Shown here piece after piece: positions 17,306 to 29,754 of a DNA stretch of 39,706 nt; position 1 is the stretch's first letter; each line of letters opens with the position of its first letter. The position numbers were made by a program, and so were the translations under genes. Source of the DNA: Roseateles sp. (lineage in GTDB: Bacteria > Pseudomonadota > Gammaproteobacteria > Burkholderiales > Burkholderiaceae_C); the NCBI GenBank assembly GCA_016790285.1, contig JAEUPJ010000037.1:1-39706 (forward strand), in the 5' to 3' direction. The notes under the pieces are model-generated. The model was not told where the DNA came from. It saw only the letters and a list, made by a program, of their open reading frames with translations, and did not search any database.

Positions 17306-17341
17306 GCCTTGCGGCAGGGTTGCGACCCATTGCCGCAGGGC
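17306..17341 (+). terminator. Hairpin after the PAS kinase gene
   Basis: GCCTTGCGGCAGGG (17306-17319), loop TTGCGA, CCC, two-base bulge, TGCCGCAGGGC (17331-17341): 14 pairs with one G-T wobble. It starts 25 bases after the stop codon. There is no T-run, but the stability is high. The right arm overlaps the predicted -35 of the next operon. Confidence 0.5.
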
Positions 17342-17357
17342 GAACTGGGCCTAGACT
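17330..17357 (+). promoter_or_regulatory. Candidate sigma-70 promoter of the phosphorelay operon
   Basis: TTGCCG (17330-17335), 16-base spacer, TAGACT (17352-17357), 30 bases before the ATG at 17388. Each hexamer matches the consensus at four of six positions. TAGACT/TAGAAT hexamers also precede other genes here (4111, 8733, and 3327 on the minus strand), which suggests a local -10 preference. Confidence 0.4.
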
Positions 17358-17387
17358 CATCGGGCCTCAGCTTCGCTTCCACCTGCG

Positions 17388-20300
17388 ATGCCCTTGCGCC
17401 CCGATCCCACCGTGCTGGAGGACTTGACCGACCTGGCCTGGGCGGGGCAGCACCAACGTCTCATCGATGCGAGCGGCGCCTGGCCTCACGACGGCCGGGT
17501 GCTGGAGCTGCGCGTGGAGAGCTTCATTGCGCTGGGCGACCTGGCGGCGGCTGCGCAGGCGGCCGACGGGCTGGCGCGGCTGGCGCAGCGGCGCGCCGAG
17601 TGGCGGTTGCGCGCGCAGCTGGCGCTGGGATTGGTGCAGATGCGCCGGGGCGAGCTGGTCGCGGCCATCGCCACGGCCGAGGCTGCGCTCGAAGCCGCCG
17701 GCAGCGACCCGCTGGACCGCGCCTACGCGCTGGCGCTGCTGGCCGAGGCGCGCTGCCGCAGCCAGCGCGAGCCGGCGATGGCGCTCGCGCAGGTGCGCGA
17801 AGCGGCCCGCTTCTTCGCCGCGGCGGGGCGGGCGGTGCAGCAGGGGCGCTGCGCCTATGTGGAGTCGCTGCTGCTGGGCATGCTGGGCGAGGTCGCCGCG
17901 GCCCGCGTGGCTGCCGAAACCGCCCTGGCGCTCGCCCAGGCCACCGGCGACCTGCTCGGCCAGGGCAATGCGCACAACGCGCTGACCTTCAACAACCCCG
18001 ACCTGGCCGACTGCCTGCGCCGCGCCAAGCTCGCGCTGGCGGCTTTTGCCTCCGCCGGCTACGCCGAGCGCCAGGGCACCGCCATCCACAACATCGGCAA
18101 CCACTACGTCACGCTGGGGCTGAACCGCCGGGCGCGGCGCCACTACCTGGCGGCACTGGACATCTGGCGCCGCTCGGGGGCCACGGCGCTGCTGCCCTAC
18201 ACGCTGACGGCGCTGGCGCGGCTGGACCTGGAGTCAGGTGCGCTGGCCGGTGCGCGCGCCTATGCCGACGAGGTCGAGGCGCTCGGCCTGGCCCGCCAGA
18301 ACCCGGGCTTTCGCTCCGAGATCGCACGGCTGCGCGGCGAGATCGCCATGGCCCAGGGCGACGCCGCGGGTGCGGCGGCCTTGTTCAGCCTGGCGCTGGC
18401 GCATTCGCCGTCGGCGGCACAGCGCATGGCCGACCTCGGGCTGGTGGCCTGGGCCGAGCTCGCCGCGGGCCGGCTCGCGCAGGCGCTGCAGGCCAGTGGC
18501 GAGGCCGCCGGCCTGCACGCCGCGCAACGCCTGGCCCCGCTGGAGAACCTGGACCTGCCCACGCTGTGGTGGCGGCGCTGCGAGGCGCTCGGCGCAGCGG
18601 GGCGGCGCCGTGACGCCGCCGTCGCGCTGGCGCGGGCCTACCGCTTCCTGTGCCTGCGCCTGGGCGGCCTGTCCGACGAAGGGCTGCGACGCAACTCGCT
18701 GGCCAAGCGGCCGGTGGCGCGTGCGGTGGTGCAGGCATGGCTCGGCAGCGGCGGGCGGCCGCGGCATCTGGCCGGCGCCATCCACCTGGACGAGCGGTTC
18801 GGGCGCCAGGTCGACGTGGGCCTGCGCCTGGCCGAGCTTGGCACCGGCGCGGAGCTGCACGAGTTCCTGGTGGACGAGTCCGCCGAGGTCAGCGGCGCGG
18901 AGCGCGTGCTCCTCGTGCTGGAGGACCGCGGCGGGCAGCGCCGCATCGCCAGCCATCTGCTGCCGCAGGCAGAGGCGGGGGGCGAGCTGGTGCTGCTGCA
19001 GGCCATCACGCCCTGGCTGGACGAAGCCCGCAGCACGCGCGCGGCTGCGCTGCGCATCGGGCCCGAAGGTGCGCCCGACGTGCAGCAGCGCTCGTGCCTG
19101 GTCGCGCCGTTGATCGCCGAGCGCGAGCTGCTCGGCTACCTCTACGCCGACCTCGACGGCAGCTTCGGGCGCTTTCGCGAGGCCGACCGCGACCTGCTCG
19201 TCATGCTGGCCGCGCAGGCCGCCGTCGCGCTGGCCAACCTGCGGCTGCGCGAGGGCCTGGAGCTGAGGGTGGCCGAGCGCACGGCCGAGCTGCTGGCGAG
19301 CAAGGCGCAGGTGGAGCGGCGCGTGCAGGAGCTCGCCATGCTCAACAGCCTGCAGCAGAGCATTTCGCCGGAGCTGAGCTTCGAGGCCATCATCGAGCGC
19401 GTGGGCGACCGCCTGTGCGAACTGCTCAAGACCCAGGACATCGGCATCCGCTGGTACGACCCGGTGAGCGGCCTCAACCACTACCTCTACGAGCGCGAGC
19501 ACGGCATGCCCATCCAGCTGGCGCCGGAGCGCCCCGCGCCGGACGGCCCGTTCGAGCGGATGCGCCGCACGCGCGAGCCGCTGGTCTGCCGCAACCTGGC
19601 CGAGATCGAGGCCGCCGGGCTGCTGGCCGTGCCGGGCACCGACCAGGCCCTGTGCTTTGCCAATGTGCCCATCATCGGCAGCGACCAGGTGCTGGGCTCC
19701 ATCCTCGTGGAGAGCTACGAGCGCGAGGACGCCTTCAGCGAGGCGGACGTGCGCTTCCTGAGCACGGTGGGCGCCAGCGTCGGCGTGGCGCTGGAGAACG
19801 CGCGGCTTTTCGACGAGATCCAGCGCCGCAACCGCGAGAGCGCGGCGCTGGCGGAGGTGGGCCGCGAAATCTCTTCCACGCTGGACCTGGCCACGGTCAT
19901 GAACCGCATCGCGCTGCACGCCAAGGAGCTGCTGGCCGCGGACAACAGCGCCGTCTTCGTGCCCGAGGAGGAAGCGGGCGGCGGCGCAGACAAGCGCTAC
20001 CGGGCCATCGTGGCGGTGGGCGGCTATGCGCTTGCGCTGCGGGACGCCGTCATCACGGCCGGCGAGGGCATCATCGGCTCCCTCATCGCCAAGGGCGAGC
20101 CGGGCGTCATCAACGCCACCCGCGAGGACCCGCGCGGCGTGCGCATGGAGGGCACCGACGAGGACCCCGACGAGCGCATGATGGTGGCGCCGCTGCGCGC
20201 CGGCCCGCGTGTGGTGGGGGCGCTGGCGGTCTGGCGGCTGGGGGGCAAGCCCTTCATGCGCAGCGAGCTGGACTTCCTCGTGGGGCTGGGCCTGGCGGCG

Positions 20301-21503
20301 TCGGTCGCGATGGAGAACTCGCGGCTCTTTGCCGAGGCGCAGGCCGCCAAGGCCGCAGCCGAGCAGGCCAACGCGGCCAAGAGCGCCTTCCTGGCCACCA
20401 TGAGCCACGAGATCCGCACGCCGATGAACGCCGTCATCGGCATGAGCGGGCTGCTGCTGGACTCCCCGCTCAACGACGAGCAGCGCGACCACGCGGCCAC
20501 CATCCGCGAGGCTGGCGAGGCGCTGCTGACCATCATCAACGACATCCTGGACTTCTCCAAGATCGAGGCCGGCCGCATGGACGTGGAGAGCGCGCCCTTC
20601 GTGCTGCGCGACTGCGTGGACGCCGCGGTGGACCTGATCGCCCCGCGCGCACGTGAAAAGGGCCTGGCGCTGGCGGTGGACATCGCGCCCGGCGTGCCGG
20701 CCGCCGTCGTGGGCGATGTGACCAAGCTGCGGCAGATCCTGCTGAACCTGCTGTCCAACGCGGTGAAGTTCACCGAGGCGGGCAGCGTCAGCGTGGAGGT
20801 CGAGGCCGCCCCCGTGCAGGACGAGGTGGAGCTGCGCTTCGTGGTGCGCGACACCGGCATCGGCCTCACCCCCGCGGGCCTGGCGCGCCTCTTCCAGAGC
20901 TTCAGCCAGGCCGACGCCAGCACCACGCGCAAGTACGGCGGCACGGGGCTGGGGCTGGCCATCAGCCGGCGCATGGCCGAGCTGATGGGCGGGCGCATGT
21001 GGGCCGACAGTGACGGGCCCGGGCACGGCGCGCGGTTCAGCTTCACGATGCGGGCCGCCGTGGCCACCGGCATCAGCGCGCCGCTGCGCCGCCAGCGTAC
21101 CCAGCCGGTGGTGACGCAGAACCTCGCCGAGCGGCACCCGTTGCGCATCCTGCTGGCCGAGGACAACGTCGTGAACCAGAAGCTCGCGATGCGGCTGCTG
21201 CAGCAGATGGGCTACCGCGCCGACCTGGCCGCCAACGGGCTGGAGGCCATCGAGGCCGTGCAGCGCCAGGTGTACGACCTGGTGCTGATGGACGTGCAGA
21301 TGCCCGAGATGGACGGGCTCGAAGCGTCGCGCCGCATCAGCGGCGAGGCCTCCAGGCCGCGCATCGTCGCGATGACGGCCAACGCCATGCAGGGCGACCG
21401 CGAGGTCTGCATGGCCGCGGGCATGGACGACTACCTCACCAAGCCGATCCGGGTCGAAGAACTCGCGGCGGCGCTGACGAAAACCGCGGCCAGGGAGGCC
21501 TGA
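17388..21503 (+). CDS. Hybrid histidine kinase: TPR-like region, three GAFs, HisKA, ATPase, receiver
   Basis: 1371 residues, cytoplasmic. Residues 1-430 are Ala/Leu/Arg helical repeats of TPR type. Three GAF domains follow at about 480-625, 660-815 and 825-985 (each ends in an ALENARLF-type helix: [40 protein letters not shown]). A coiled coil separates the first two. HisKA has His1007 in [10 protein letters not shown], the ATPase has [25 protein letters not shown] and [11 protein letters not shown], and the C-terminal receiver has LLAEDNVVN, Asp1302 in [11 protein letters not shown] and a TKPIRVEE lysine. The layout resembles the C-terminal half of large kinase-AAA-TPR-GAF hybrid kinases but without the AAA part. 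First gene of the cluster; the next ATG follows its TGA with no gap. Because it carries its own receiver, phosphate probably passes on to the HPt protein at 25928. Confidence 0.9.
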   Translation: MPLRPDPTVLEDLTDLAWAGQHQRLIDASGAWPHDGRVLELRVESFIALGDLAAAAQAADGLARLAQRRAEWRLRAQLALGLVQMRRGELVAAIATAEAALEAAGSDPLDRAYALALLAEARCRSQREPAMALAQVREAARFFAAAGRAVQQGRCAYVESLLLGMLGEVAAARVAAETALALAQATGDLLGQGNAHNALTFNNPDLADCLRRAKLALAAFASAGYAERQGTAIHNIGNHYVTLGLNRRARRHYLAALDIWRRSGATALLPYTLTALARLDLESGALAGARAYADEVEALGLARQNPGFRSEIARLRGEIAMAQGDAAGAAALFSLALAHSPSAAQRMADLGLVAWAELAAGRLAQALQASGEAAGLHAAQRLAPLENLDLPTLWWRRCEALGAAGRRRDAAVALARAYRFLCLRLGGLSDEGLRRNSLAKRPVARAVVQAWLGSGGRPRHLAGAIHLDERFGRQVDVGLRLAELGTGAELHEFLVDESAEVSGAERVLLVLEDRGGQRRIASHLLPQAEAGGELVLLQAITPWLDEARSTRAAALRIGPEGAPDVQQRSCLVAPLIAERELLGYLYADLDGSFGRFREADRDLLVMLAAQAAVALANLRLREGLELRVAERTAELLASKAQVERRVQELAMLNSLQQSISPELSFEAIIERVGDRLCELLKTQDIGIRWYDPVSGLNHYLYEREHGMPIQLAPERPAPDGPFERMRRTREPLVCRNLAEIEAAGLLAVPGTDQALCFANVPIIGSDQVLGSILVESYEREDAFSEADVRFLSTVGASVGVALENARLFDEIQRRNRESAALAEVGREISSTLDLATVMNRIALHAKELLAADNSAVFVPEEEAGGGADKRYRAIVAVGGYALALRDAVITAGEGIIGSLIAKGEPGVINATREDPRGVRMEGTDEDPDERMMVAPLRAGPRVVGALAVWRLGGKPFMRSELDFLVGLGLAASVAMENSRLFAEAQAAKAAAEQANAAKSAFLATMSHEIRTPMNAVIGMSGLLLDSPLNDEQRDHAATIREAGEALLTIINDILDFSKIEAGRMDVESAPFVLRDCVDAAVDLIAPRAREKGLALAVDIAPGVPAAVVGDVTKLRQILLNLLSNAVKFTEAGSVSVEVEAAPVQDEVELRFVVRDTGIGLTPAGLARLFQSFSQADASTTRKYGGTGLGLAISRRMAELMGGRMWADSDGPGHGARFSFTMRAAVATGISAPLRRQRTQPVVTQNLAERHPLRILLAEDNVVNQKLAMRLLQQMGYRADLAANGLEAIEAVQRQVYDLVLMDVQMPEMDGLEASRRISGEASRPRIVAMTANAMQGDREVCMAAGMDDYLTKPIRVEELAAALTKTAAREA

Positions 21504-23698
<2,195 letters not shown>

Positions 23699-23702
<4 letters not shown>

Positions 23703-25843
23703 CGCCGGACGAGCTGCGCGAGCGCCTGCGCCTGGCCGAGGCCCGGGCCGAGCAGCGCGAGGCCGAGCTGGCCGTGCTCAATGCCGTGCAGGAGGCGCTG
23801 GCCGGGCAGCTCGAGCTGGCGGCGATCTACTCCGCCGTGGGCGACCGGGTGCGCGCGGTGTTCGGCGGCGAGCGTGACCTGCAGATCCGCGTCGTCGACG
23901 TGGAACGGGGCCGCATGGATGTGCCCTACCGCATCCACCAGGGGCAGTCCGTGCCCGTGTACGGCCAGGTGTTGCGCGGCTTCACGGCCGAGGTCGTGCG
24001 CACGCGGCGCACGCTCGTCGTCAACCGCGACCTGCAGGCCCTGGGCGACCGCCTGGGCAGCACGCCGGTGCAGGCTGGCGGCAGGCAGCCGCGCTCCCAG
24101 GTGCTGGTGCCCGTGCTGACCGGCGGGCGGGTGGGCGCCAGTGTGGGTGTCGTGCTCAGCGTGCATGACATGGACCGCGAGGACGCCATCAGCGAGTCGG
24201 ACGTGCGGCTGCTGGAGACGATCGCCGGCGCCATGGGCGTGGCGCTCGAGAACGTGCGCCTGTTCAACGAGGCGCAGGCCGCGCGCGCGGCGGCCGAGGC
24301 GGCCAACCATGCCAAGAGCGCCTTCCTGGCCACCATGAGCCACGAGATCCGCACGCCGATGAACGCCGTCATCGGCATGACCGGGCTGCTGCTGGACACG
24401 CCGCTCAACGCCGAGCAGCGCGAGTTCGCGGCCACCATCCGCGACAGCGGCGAGGCGTTGCTGACCATCATCAACGACATCCTGGACTTCTCCAAGATCG
24501 AGGCCGGCCGCATGGAGATCGAGGCCCAGCCCTTCGACCTGCGCGACTGCATCGAGTCGGCCTTCGACCTGGTGGCGCCGCGCGCCGCCGAGAAGCACCT
24601 GGACCTGGCCTATCTCTTCGAGGGCGACGTGCCCACCTCGGTCAATGGCGACCTGACAAGGCTGCGCCAGGTGCTGCTGAACCTGCTGTCCAACGCGGTC
24701 AAGTTCACCGAGGCGGGCGAGGTGGTGCTCACCGTGGCGGCACGCCCGCTGGGCGAGGCCTGGGAGGTGGCCTTCACGGTGCGCGACACCGGCATCGGCC
24801 TGAGCGAGGCGGGGCTGGCCAAGCTCTTCCAGAAGTTCAGCCAGGCGGATGCCAGCACCAGCCGCAAGTACGGCGGCACGGGCTTGGGCCTGGCGATCTC
24901 GCGCCTGCTGGCCGAGCTGATGGGCGGGCGCATGTGGGCCGAGAGCGCCGGGCCGGGGCAGGGCGCGAGCTTTCACTTCACCATCGTGGCGCCGCTGGCC
25001 GAGCCGCAGACGCTGGCCCGGCGCGAGTTCTTCGGCCCGCAGCCCGCGCTCAAGGGGCGGCGGGTGCTGGTGGTCGACGACAACGCCACCAACCGCCGCG
25101 TGCTGGCGCTGCAGCTGGCCAAGTGGGGCCTGGTGCCGCAGGACACCGAGTTCCCCGCGCAGGCGCTGCAGTGGCTGCAGGCGGGCGAGCCGTTTGACCT
25201 GGCCATCCTGGACATGCACATGCCCGGCATGGACGGCGTGGCGCTGGCGCGCCGCATGCAGCCGCTGGCGCCCGCGTTGCCCCGGGTGCTGTTCAGCTCG
25301 CTGGGCCGCAAGGAGGTGGGCGAGGGCGCGGATGCTTTTGCGGGGTATCTGCACAAGCCGCTGCGCCAGAGCCAGCTGCATGACATGCTGATGGCGCAAC
25401 TGGCCGGCAAGGCGCTGGCCAGTGCGACACAGCCGGCCGCAGCGCGCCTGGATGCGGGCCTGGCGCAGCGCCACCCGCTGCGCATCCTGCTGGCGGAGGA
25501 CAACGTCGTGAACCAGAAGCTCGCCCTGCGGCTGCTGCAGCAGATGGGTTACCGCGCCGACGTGGCCGGCAATGGCATCGAGGCGCTGGAGGCGATCGAG
25601 CGCCAGGTGTACGACCTGGTGCTGATGGACGTGCAGATGCCCGAGATGGACGGGCTGGAGACCACGCGCCGCGCTGTGGCGCGCTGGGGAACTGCGCGGC
25701 CGCGCATCGTGGCGATGACCGCCAACGCGATGCACGGCGACCGCGAGGTGTGCCTGGCGGCCGGGATGGATGACTACATCACCAAGCCCATCCGCGTCGA
25801 GGCGCTGGCGCAGACCTTGCAAGACACGGTGGTGCGGTCATGA
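23699..25843 (+). CDS. Cytoplasmic GAF hybrid histidine kinase with two receivers
   Basis: 714 residues. A short coiled coil leads into one GAF domain (about 20-185: [20 protein letters not shown] to [14 protein letters not shown]). HisKA (His215 in [12 protein letters not shown]), ATPase ([36 protein letters not shown]), receiver 1 (Asp505 in [11 protein letters not shown]) and receiver 2 (Asp644 in [11 protein letters not shown]) follow. The kinase and receiver parts closely copy those of the neighbour at 21504, and the sensory part differs. Start ATG overlaps the previous stop (ATGA). It is followed by an 84-base gap before the HPt gene. No transmembrane segment is seen. Confidence 0.92.
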
Positions 25844-25927
25844 TGCGGGTGGCCGCAAGAGCCACGGGATCCATGCCGGATGTGCGCCAGTGCAGCGCAC
25901 GGCCCGGCGTGCAACACGGGGGTAGCC

Positions 25928-26269
25928 ATGGCAGTGATCGATGACGAGGTCTTCGCCGCGCTGGTGGACAGCGCGGGTGCGGACTTCATGCCCGAGCTGA
26001 TCGACTCCTTCCTGGAGGACGCGCCGCAGGGGCTGGCCGCATTGGAAGCGGCCATCGCGGCGGGTGACGCGGTCGGGTTCCGGCGCGCCGCGCATTCGCT
26101 CAAGAGCAACGGGGTCACGTTCGGGGCGCACGCCTTCGCCGAGGCTGCGCGGGCGCTGGAGCACACACCGCTGGGCGAGCTCGGCGACGCGGCCACCGCG
26201 CAGGTGCAGGCGCTGGCGGGGCTGTTCGACGGCGTGGCGGCTGCGCTGCGGGAGCGCCGCCATGCGTGA
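25928..26269 (+). CDS. Stand-alone HPt (histidine phosphotransfer) protein
   Basis: 113 residues, all helical, with phospho-accepting His56 in RAAHSLKSNGVTFGA, the classic HPt motif. Such proteins carry phosphate from the receiver of a hybrid kinase to the receiver of an output protein. Here it sits between three hybrid kinases and a receiver-cyclase, exactly where a shared relay is needed. ATG 25928 is preferred over the in-frame ATG at 25880: a GGGGG run lies just upstream, and the residues encoded from 25880 (CASAAHGPACNTG) do not fit the family. Its last eight bases overlap the start of the cyclase gene, implying coupled translation. Confidence 0.92.
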   Translation: MAVIDDEVFAALVDSAGADFMPELIDSFLEDAPQGLAALEAAIAAGDAVGFRRAAHSLKSNGVTFGAHAFAEAARALEHTPLGELGDAATAQVQALAGLFDGVAAALRERRHA

Positions 26270-27302
26270 CCGCCGCGCCAAGCGCGCCCGCATCCTGCTG
26301 GTGGAGGACAACCGCGTCAACCGGCTGCTGCTGGCCCGGCACGTGGAGCTGCTCGGGCACCAGGTTGAGTCGGTGGAAGACGGCCTGGCCGCGCTCACGC
26401 GCGTGCAGCAGGAGTCCTTCGACCTGTTGCTGGTGGACATCCACATGCCCGGCATGGACGGCTTCGAGCTGCTGGAGAAGCTGCGCGCCAGCGCCGAGTT
26501 GCATGAGCTGCCGGTCATCGTGACCTCGGCGGTGGAGGGCCTGGACAGCGTGGTGCGCTGCATCGAGCTGGGTGCCGAGGACTACCTGCACAAGCCCGTG
26601 AACCTCGTGCTGCTGAAGGCGCGCATCAACGCGAGCCTGGAGCGCAAGCGGCTGCGCGACCAGCAGCGCGAGCTGGTGCGGCGCTTTGCCACGCGCGAGG
26701 TGGCCGAGGACATGGAGGCCGCCGGCTTTGCGCTGGGCGGGCGCAAGGTGCAGGCGACGGTGATGTTCTGCGACATCCGTGGCTTCACGACGCTGGTCGA
26801 GTCCCAGCCACCCGAAGACATCATCGAGCTCCTCAACACCTACTACACCCTGATGTTCGCGGCCATCAACGGCCACGGGGGCGTGGTCAACCAGATGATC
26901 GGGGATGGGCTGATGGCCGTTTTCGGGGCGCCGCAGCCGCTGCAGGCGGCGGGCCGCTGCGCGGTGCTGGCCGCCGCCGAGATGATCGAGATGGTCGCGC
27001 AGTTCAGCGAGGAGCAACGCACGGCCGGGCGGCCCGAGATCCACATCGGCGTGGGCATTGCCAGCGGCGACATGGTGGCCGGCTACACCGGCACCCGCCA
27101 GCGCGCCACCTACACCTGCATCGGCGACGCGGTGAACATCGCCGCCCGGCTGGAGGCCCACACCAAGGTGGCGGGCCATGCGGTGCTCTTCGACGCGGCC
27201 ACGCAGGCCCAGCTCGGCGAGGACCTGCCCAGCCAGGCGCTCGGCCCCGTGCAGTTCAAGGGCAAGACCTGCACGGTCGACGTCTACGGGCTGACGCTGT
27301 GA
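26262..27302 (+). CDS. Receiver-class III nucleotide cyclase
   Basis: 346 residues. The receiver is at 10-125: LLVEDNRVN, Asp59 in LVDIHMPGMDG, Lys in LHKPVN. A helical linker follows, then a class III cyclase catalytic domain at about 160-345. Metal-binding aspartates are Asp171 (FCDIRGFT) and Asp215 (IGDGLMAVFG). Transition-state residues Asn292 and Arg296 are in DAVNIAARLE. The position that normally holds the adenine-selecting Lys is Gln211 (NQMIGD), and its partner is Thr285 (YTCIGD), so the nucleotide made is not certain. Phosphorylation through the HPt at 25928 presumably controls dimerisation and activity. The following two genes encode cyclic-nucleotide-binding proteins, which strongly suggests local use of the product. 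Confidence 0.9.
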   Translation: MRDRRAKRARILLVEDNRVNRLLLARHVELLGHQVESVEDGLAALTRVQQESFDLLLVDIHMPGMDGFELLEKLRASAELHELPVIVTSAVEGLDSVVRCIELGAEDYLHKPVNLVLLKARINASLERKRLRDQQRELVRRFATREVAEDMEAAGFALGGRKVQATVMFCDIRGFTTLVESQPPEDIIELLNTYYTLMFAAINGHGGVVNQMIGDGLMAVFGAPQPLQAAGRCAVLAAAEMIEMVAQFSEEQRTAGRPEIHIGVGIASGDMVAGYTGTRQRATYTCIGDAVNIAARLEAHTKVAGHAVLFDAATQAQLGEDLPSQALGPVQFKGKTCTVDVYGLTL

Positions 27303-29131
27303 TGACCGAGGGCTACCACGACCGATTGCTCGGCGAGCTGCTCGCCCAGGCGTTTGGCGAGCTGGATGCGGCCACGCTCGCGCTGCTGCGCGAGCAGCTG
27401 ACGTGGGTGGAGGTGGCGGGTGGCCAGGCGCTCATGCAGCAGGGCGAGCCAGGCGATTCGATGTACCTCTCGGTCAGCGGCCGGCTGCGGGCCTACGTGA
27501 GCCAGGACGGCGAGGCGCCGCGCATGGTGCGCGAGATGGGGCGGGGCCAGGTGATTGGCGAGATGAGCCTCTACACCGATGCGCCGCGCTCCGCCACGGT
27601 CGTGGCCATCCGCGACTCGGTGCTGGTGCGGCTGGACAAGGCGCAGTTCATGCGGCTGATCGAGCGCCAGCCCGGCGTGGGCGTGGCGCTCACGCGGCAG
27701 ATCGTGCACCGCCTGCAGACCGAGCACGCGCCGGCACCGTTCGCTGCGCCGGTGGTGCAGGCGCTGCTGCCCATCACCCCCGGCGTGGACGCGCCGGCGC
27801 TCGCGCGCGGGCTGGCGCAGGAGCTGTCGCGCTTCGGCCGCGTGCGCGTGCTGGACGCCGCCGCCGTGCAGGCCGCGGTGGGCGAGGCCGCGGACGAGAG
27901 CGAGCGCTACCGGCAGGTATCGCTGTGGCTGGACGAGGTCGAATCGGGGCACGACTTCGTGCTGCTCGTGGCCGACGACACCCCCACAGCCTGGACGCAG
28001 CGCTGCTGCCGCCATGCCGACGAAGTGCTGCTGCTGGCCGATGCGGCCGCGCCCGTGGCCGTGCATGCCAGCGAGCGCCAGTGCCTGGTGGAGCGCCCGC
28101 CGCGCACCGAGGCGGCCGAGATCCTCGTGCTGCTGCACCCGGCCGACACGCCAGCCCCGCGCGGCACGGCGGCGTGGCTGGCGCGCCGGCCGGTGGCCGA
28201 CCACTTCCACGTGCGGCCGACCCTCGCGCGCGACCTGGCGCGCCTGGCGCGGCTGCAGGCGCGCCGGGCGGTGGGCCTGGTGCTCGCCGGTGGCGGCGCG
28301 CGGGGCTTCTCGCACCTCGGGCTGCTGCGCGCGCTGCAGGAGGCGGGCGTGGAGGTCGACTGCGTGGGCGGCACGAGCATGGGGTCGGTCATGGCGGCCC
28401 TGGCCGCGGCTGACCAGCCGCTGGGGCGCGTCATGGACGTGGCGCGGGCCGCGTTCAAGGTCAACCCGACCGGGGATTTCAACCTGCTGCCGCTGATCTC
28501 GCTGATCCGCGGTCGGCGGCTGCGCGTCGCGCTGGACCGTGCGCTGGGCAGCCTCGTCGGCGCCGACGCCGGCATCGAGGACCTTTGGAAGCCGTTCTAC
28601 TGCGTGGCCACGAACTACTCGCAGGCCTCGGAGGCGCTGCTCACGCACGGGCGGCTGGAGCGGGCCCTGCGTGCGAGCACGGCCATCCCCGGCGCGCTGC
28701 CGCCCGTCATCGTCGATGGCGACCTGCTGTGCGACGGCGGCAGCTTCAACAACTTCCCCGTCGACGTGATGCGGGCGCGCCGGGGCGTGGGCCTCGTCAT
28801 CGGCGCGGACCTCAGCCTGCACAAGGTGCGCAAGGTGGACTTCGACGAGGTGCCCAGCCCCTGGGCGCTGCTGCGCGACCGCTGGCGCCCGCGGGCCCAG
28901 CGCCGCTACCGGCTGCCGGCGCTGTCGGCCTACCTGCTCAACGTGACCATCCTGTACAGCAGCTCGCGCCGCCGCGCCGCGCGGGCCGCCTGCGACGTCT
29001 ACTTCAACCCGCCGCTGGAGCGTGTCGGCCTGCTGGCCTGGCAGCGCTTCGATGCCATCGTCGAACAGGGCCATGCGCACGCCCTGGGCGTGCTGGCCCA
29101 ACCCGATGTCCGTGCCCTGCTCAACCCATGA
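27302..29131 (+). CDS. Patatin-like phospholipase with N-terminal cyclic-nucleotide-binding domain (NTE-like)
   Basis: 609 residues. The N-terminal CNB domain (about 20-135) has a phosphate-binding cassette with VIGEMSLYTDAPRSATVVA, keeping the Glu and Arg that contact cyclic nucleotide. The middle part (about 150-310) resembles the linker seen in bacterial and eukaryotic neuropathy target esterase homologues. The patatin domain (about 322-500) has glycine-rich oxyanion loop GGGARGFSHLG, nucleophile Ser359 in GGTSMGS and Asp478 in DGGSFNNFP, the full Ser-Asp dyad. It probably hydrolyses (lyso)phospholipids in response to a cyclic nucleotide. ATG 27302 overlaps the cyclase stop by one base; GTG 27299 is an in-frame alternative one codon earlier. 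No transmembrane helix is evident; membrane association would be peripheral. Confidence 0.92.
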   Translation: MTEGYHDRLLGELLAQAFGELDAATLALLREQLTWVEVAGGQALMQQGEPGDSMYLSVSGRLRAYVSQDGEAPRMVREMGRGQVIGEMSLYTDAPRSATVVAIRDSVLVRLDKAQFMRLIERQPGVGVALTRQIVHRLQTEHAPAPFAAPVVQALLPITPGVDAPALARGLAQELSRFGRVRVLDAAAVQAAVGEAADESERYRQVSLWLDEVESGHDFVLLVADDTPTAWTQRCCRHADEVLLLADAAAPVAVHASERQCLVERPPRTEAAEILVLLHPADTPAPRGTAAWLARRPVADHFHVRPTLARDLARLARLQARRAVGLVLAGGGARGFSHLGLLRALQEAGVEVDCVGGTSMGSVMAALAAADQPLGRVMDVARAAFKVNPTGDFNLLPLISLIRGRRLRVALDRALGSLVGADAGIEDLWKPFYCVATNYSQASEALLTHGRLERALRASTAIPGALPPVIVDGDLLCDGGSFNNFPVDVMRARRGVGLVIGADLSLHKVRKVDFDEVPSPWALLRDRWRPRAQRRYRLPALSAYLLNVTILYSSSRRRAARAACDVYFNPPLERVGLLAWQRFDAIVEQGHAHALGVLAQPDVRALLNP

Positions 29132-29754
29132 TCGACACCCTCGCCACCGTCATCGGCCTGATCGGCGCCGCGCTGATGCTCGCCAGCTACCTCATGAAGA
29201 GCATGCTGCCGCTGCGCATCGCCGCACTCACGGCCTGCTGCTTCCTCGTCGCCTACGGTGCGCTCAAGGCGGCGTTGCCCACGCTGCTGCTCTACGGCGC
29301 CCTGATTCCCATCAACATCAAGAAGACGCTGCAGATCAGGAAACTCGTGAAGGCGATCGAGAACGCGCGTGCCGACGCGCCGGTGTCCGAGTGGCTGCTG
29401 CCGCACATGCACCGCCGAACCGTCGCGGGTGGCACGACGCTCTGGCGCCAGGGCGACGCGGCCACCGAGATGCTCTACCTGGACAGCGGCACCTTGCGCC
29501 TGGTTGAGTACGACGAGCTGTTGCAACCTGGCAGCCTGGTCGGCGAGATCGGCCTGTTCGCACCGGACAATCGGCGCACCCTCACCCTGGAGGCGGTGGG
29601 CGACTGCGTCGTCTACAGCCTGACCGCTGAAGAAATGGCCCTGCTGTACTACCAGAACCCCAAGCTCGGTTTTCATGTCATGCGCCTCATCGTTGCGCGC
29701 CTCATGCGCGACGTGCAGCGCCACAGGCCTGCCCCAGCGCCCGCGGCCGCATGA
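29128..29754 (+). CDS. Small membrane protein with C-terminal cyclic-nucleotide-binding domain
   Basis: 208 residues. Residues 1-70 hold two or three hydrophobic segments (TVIGLIGAALMLASYL, IAALTACCFLVAYGAL, ALPTLLLYGALIPINI) that resemble the YgjV/Imp membrane family (LR-x-x-A pattern, YG, PINI). Residues 85-200 form a Crp-like CNB fold with TTLWRQGDAATEMLYLDSG and GEIGLFAPDNRRTLTLEAV, again with the Glu and Arg of the binding cassette. There is no DNA-binding domain. ATGA overlap with the patatin gene and with the next gene places it firmly in the operon. It is probably a second receptor for the cyclase product, acting in the membrane; the output is unknown. Confidence 0.8.
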   Translation: MIDTLATVIGLIGAALMLASYLMKSMLPLRIAALTACCFLVAYGALKAALPTLLLYGALIPINIKKTLQIRKLVKAIENARADAPVSEWLLPHMHRRTVAGGTTLWRQGDAATEMLYLDSGTLRLVEYDELLQPGSLVGEIGLFAPDNRRTLTLEAVGDCVVYSLTAEEMALLYYQNPKLGFHVMRLIVARLMRDVQRHRPAPAPAAA

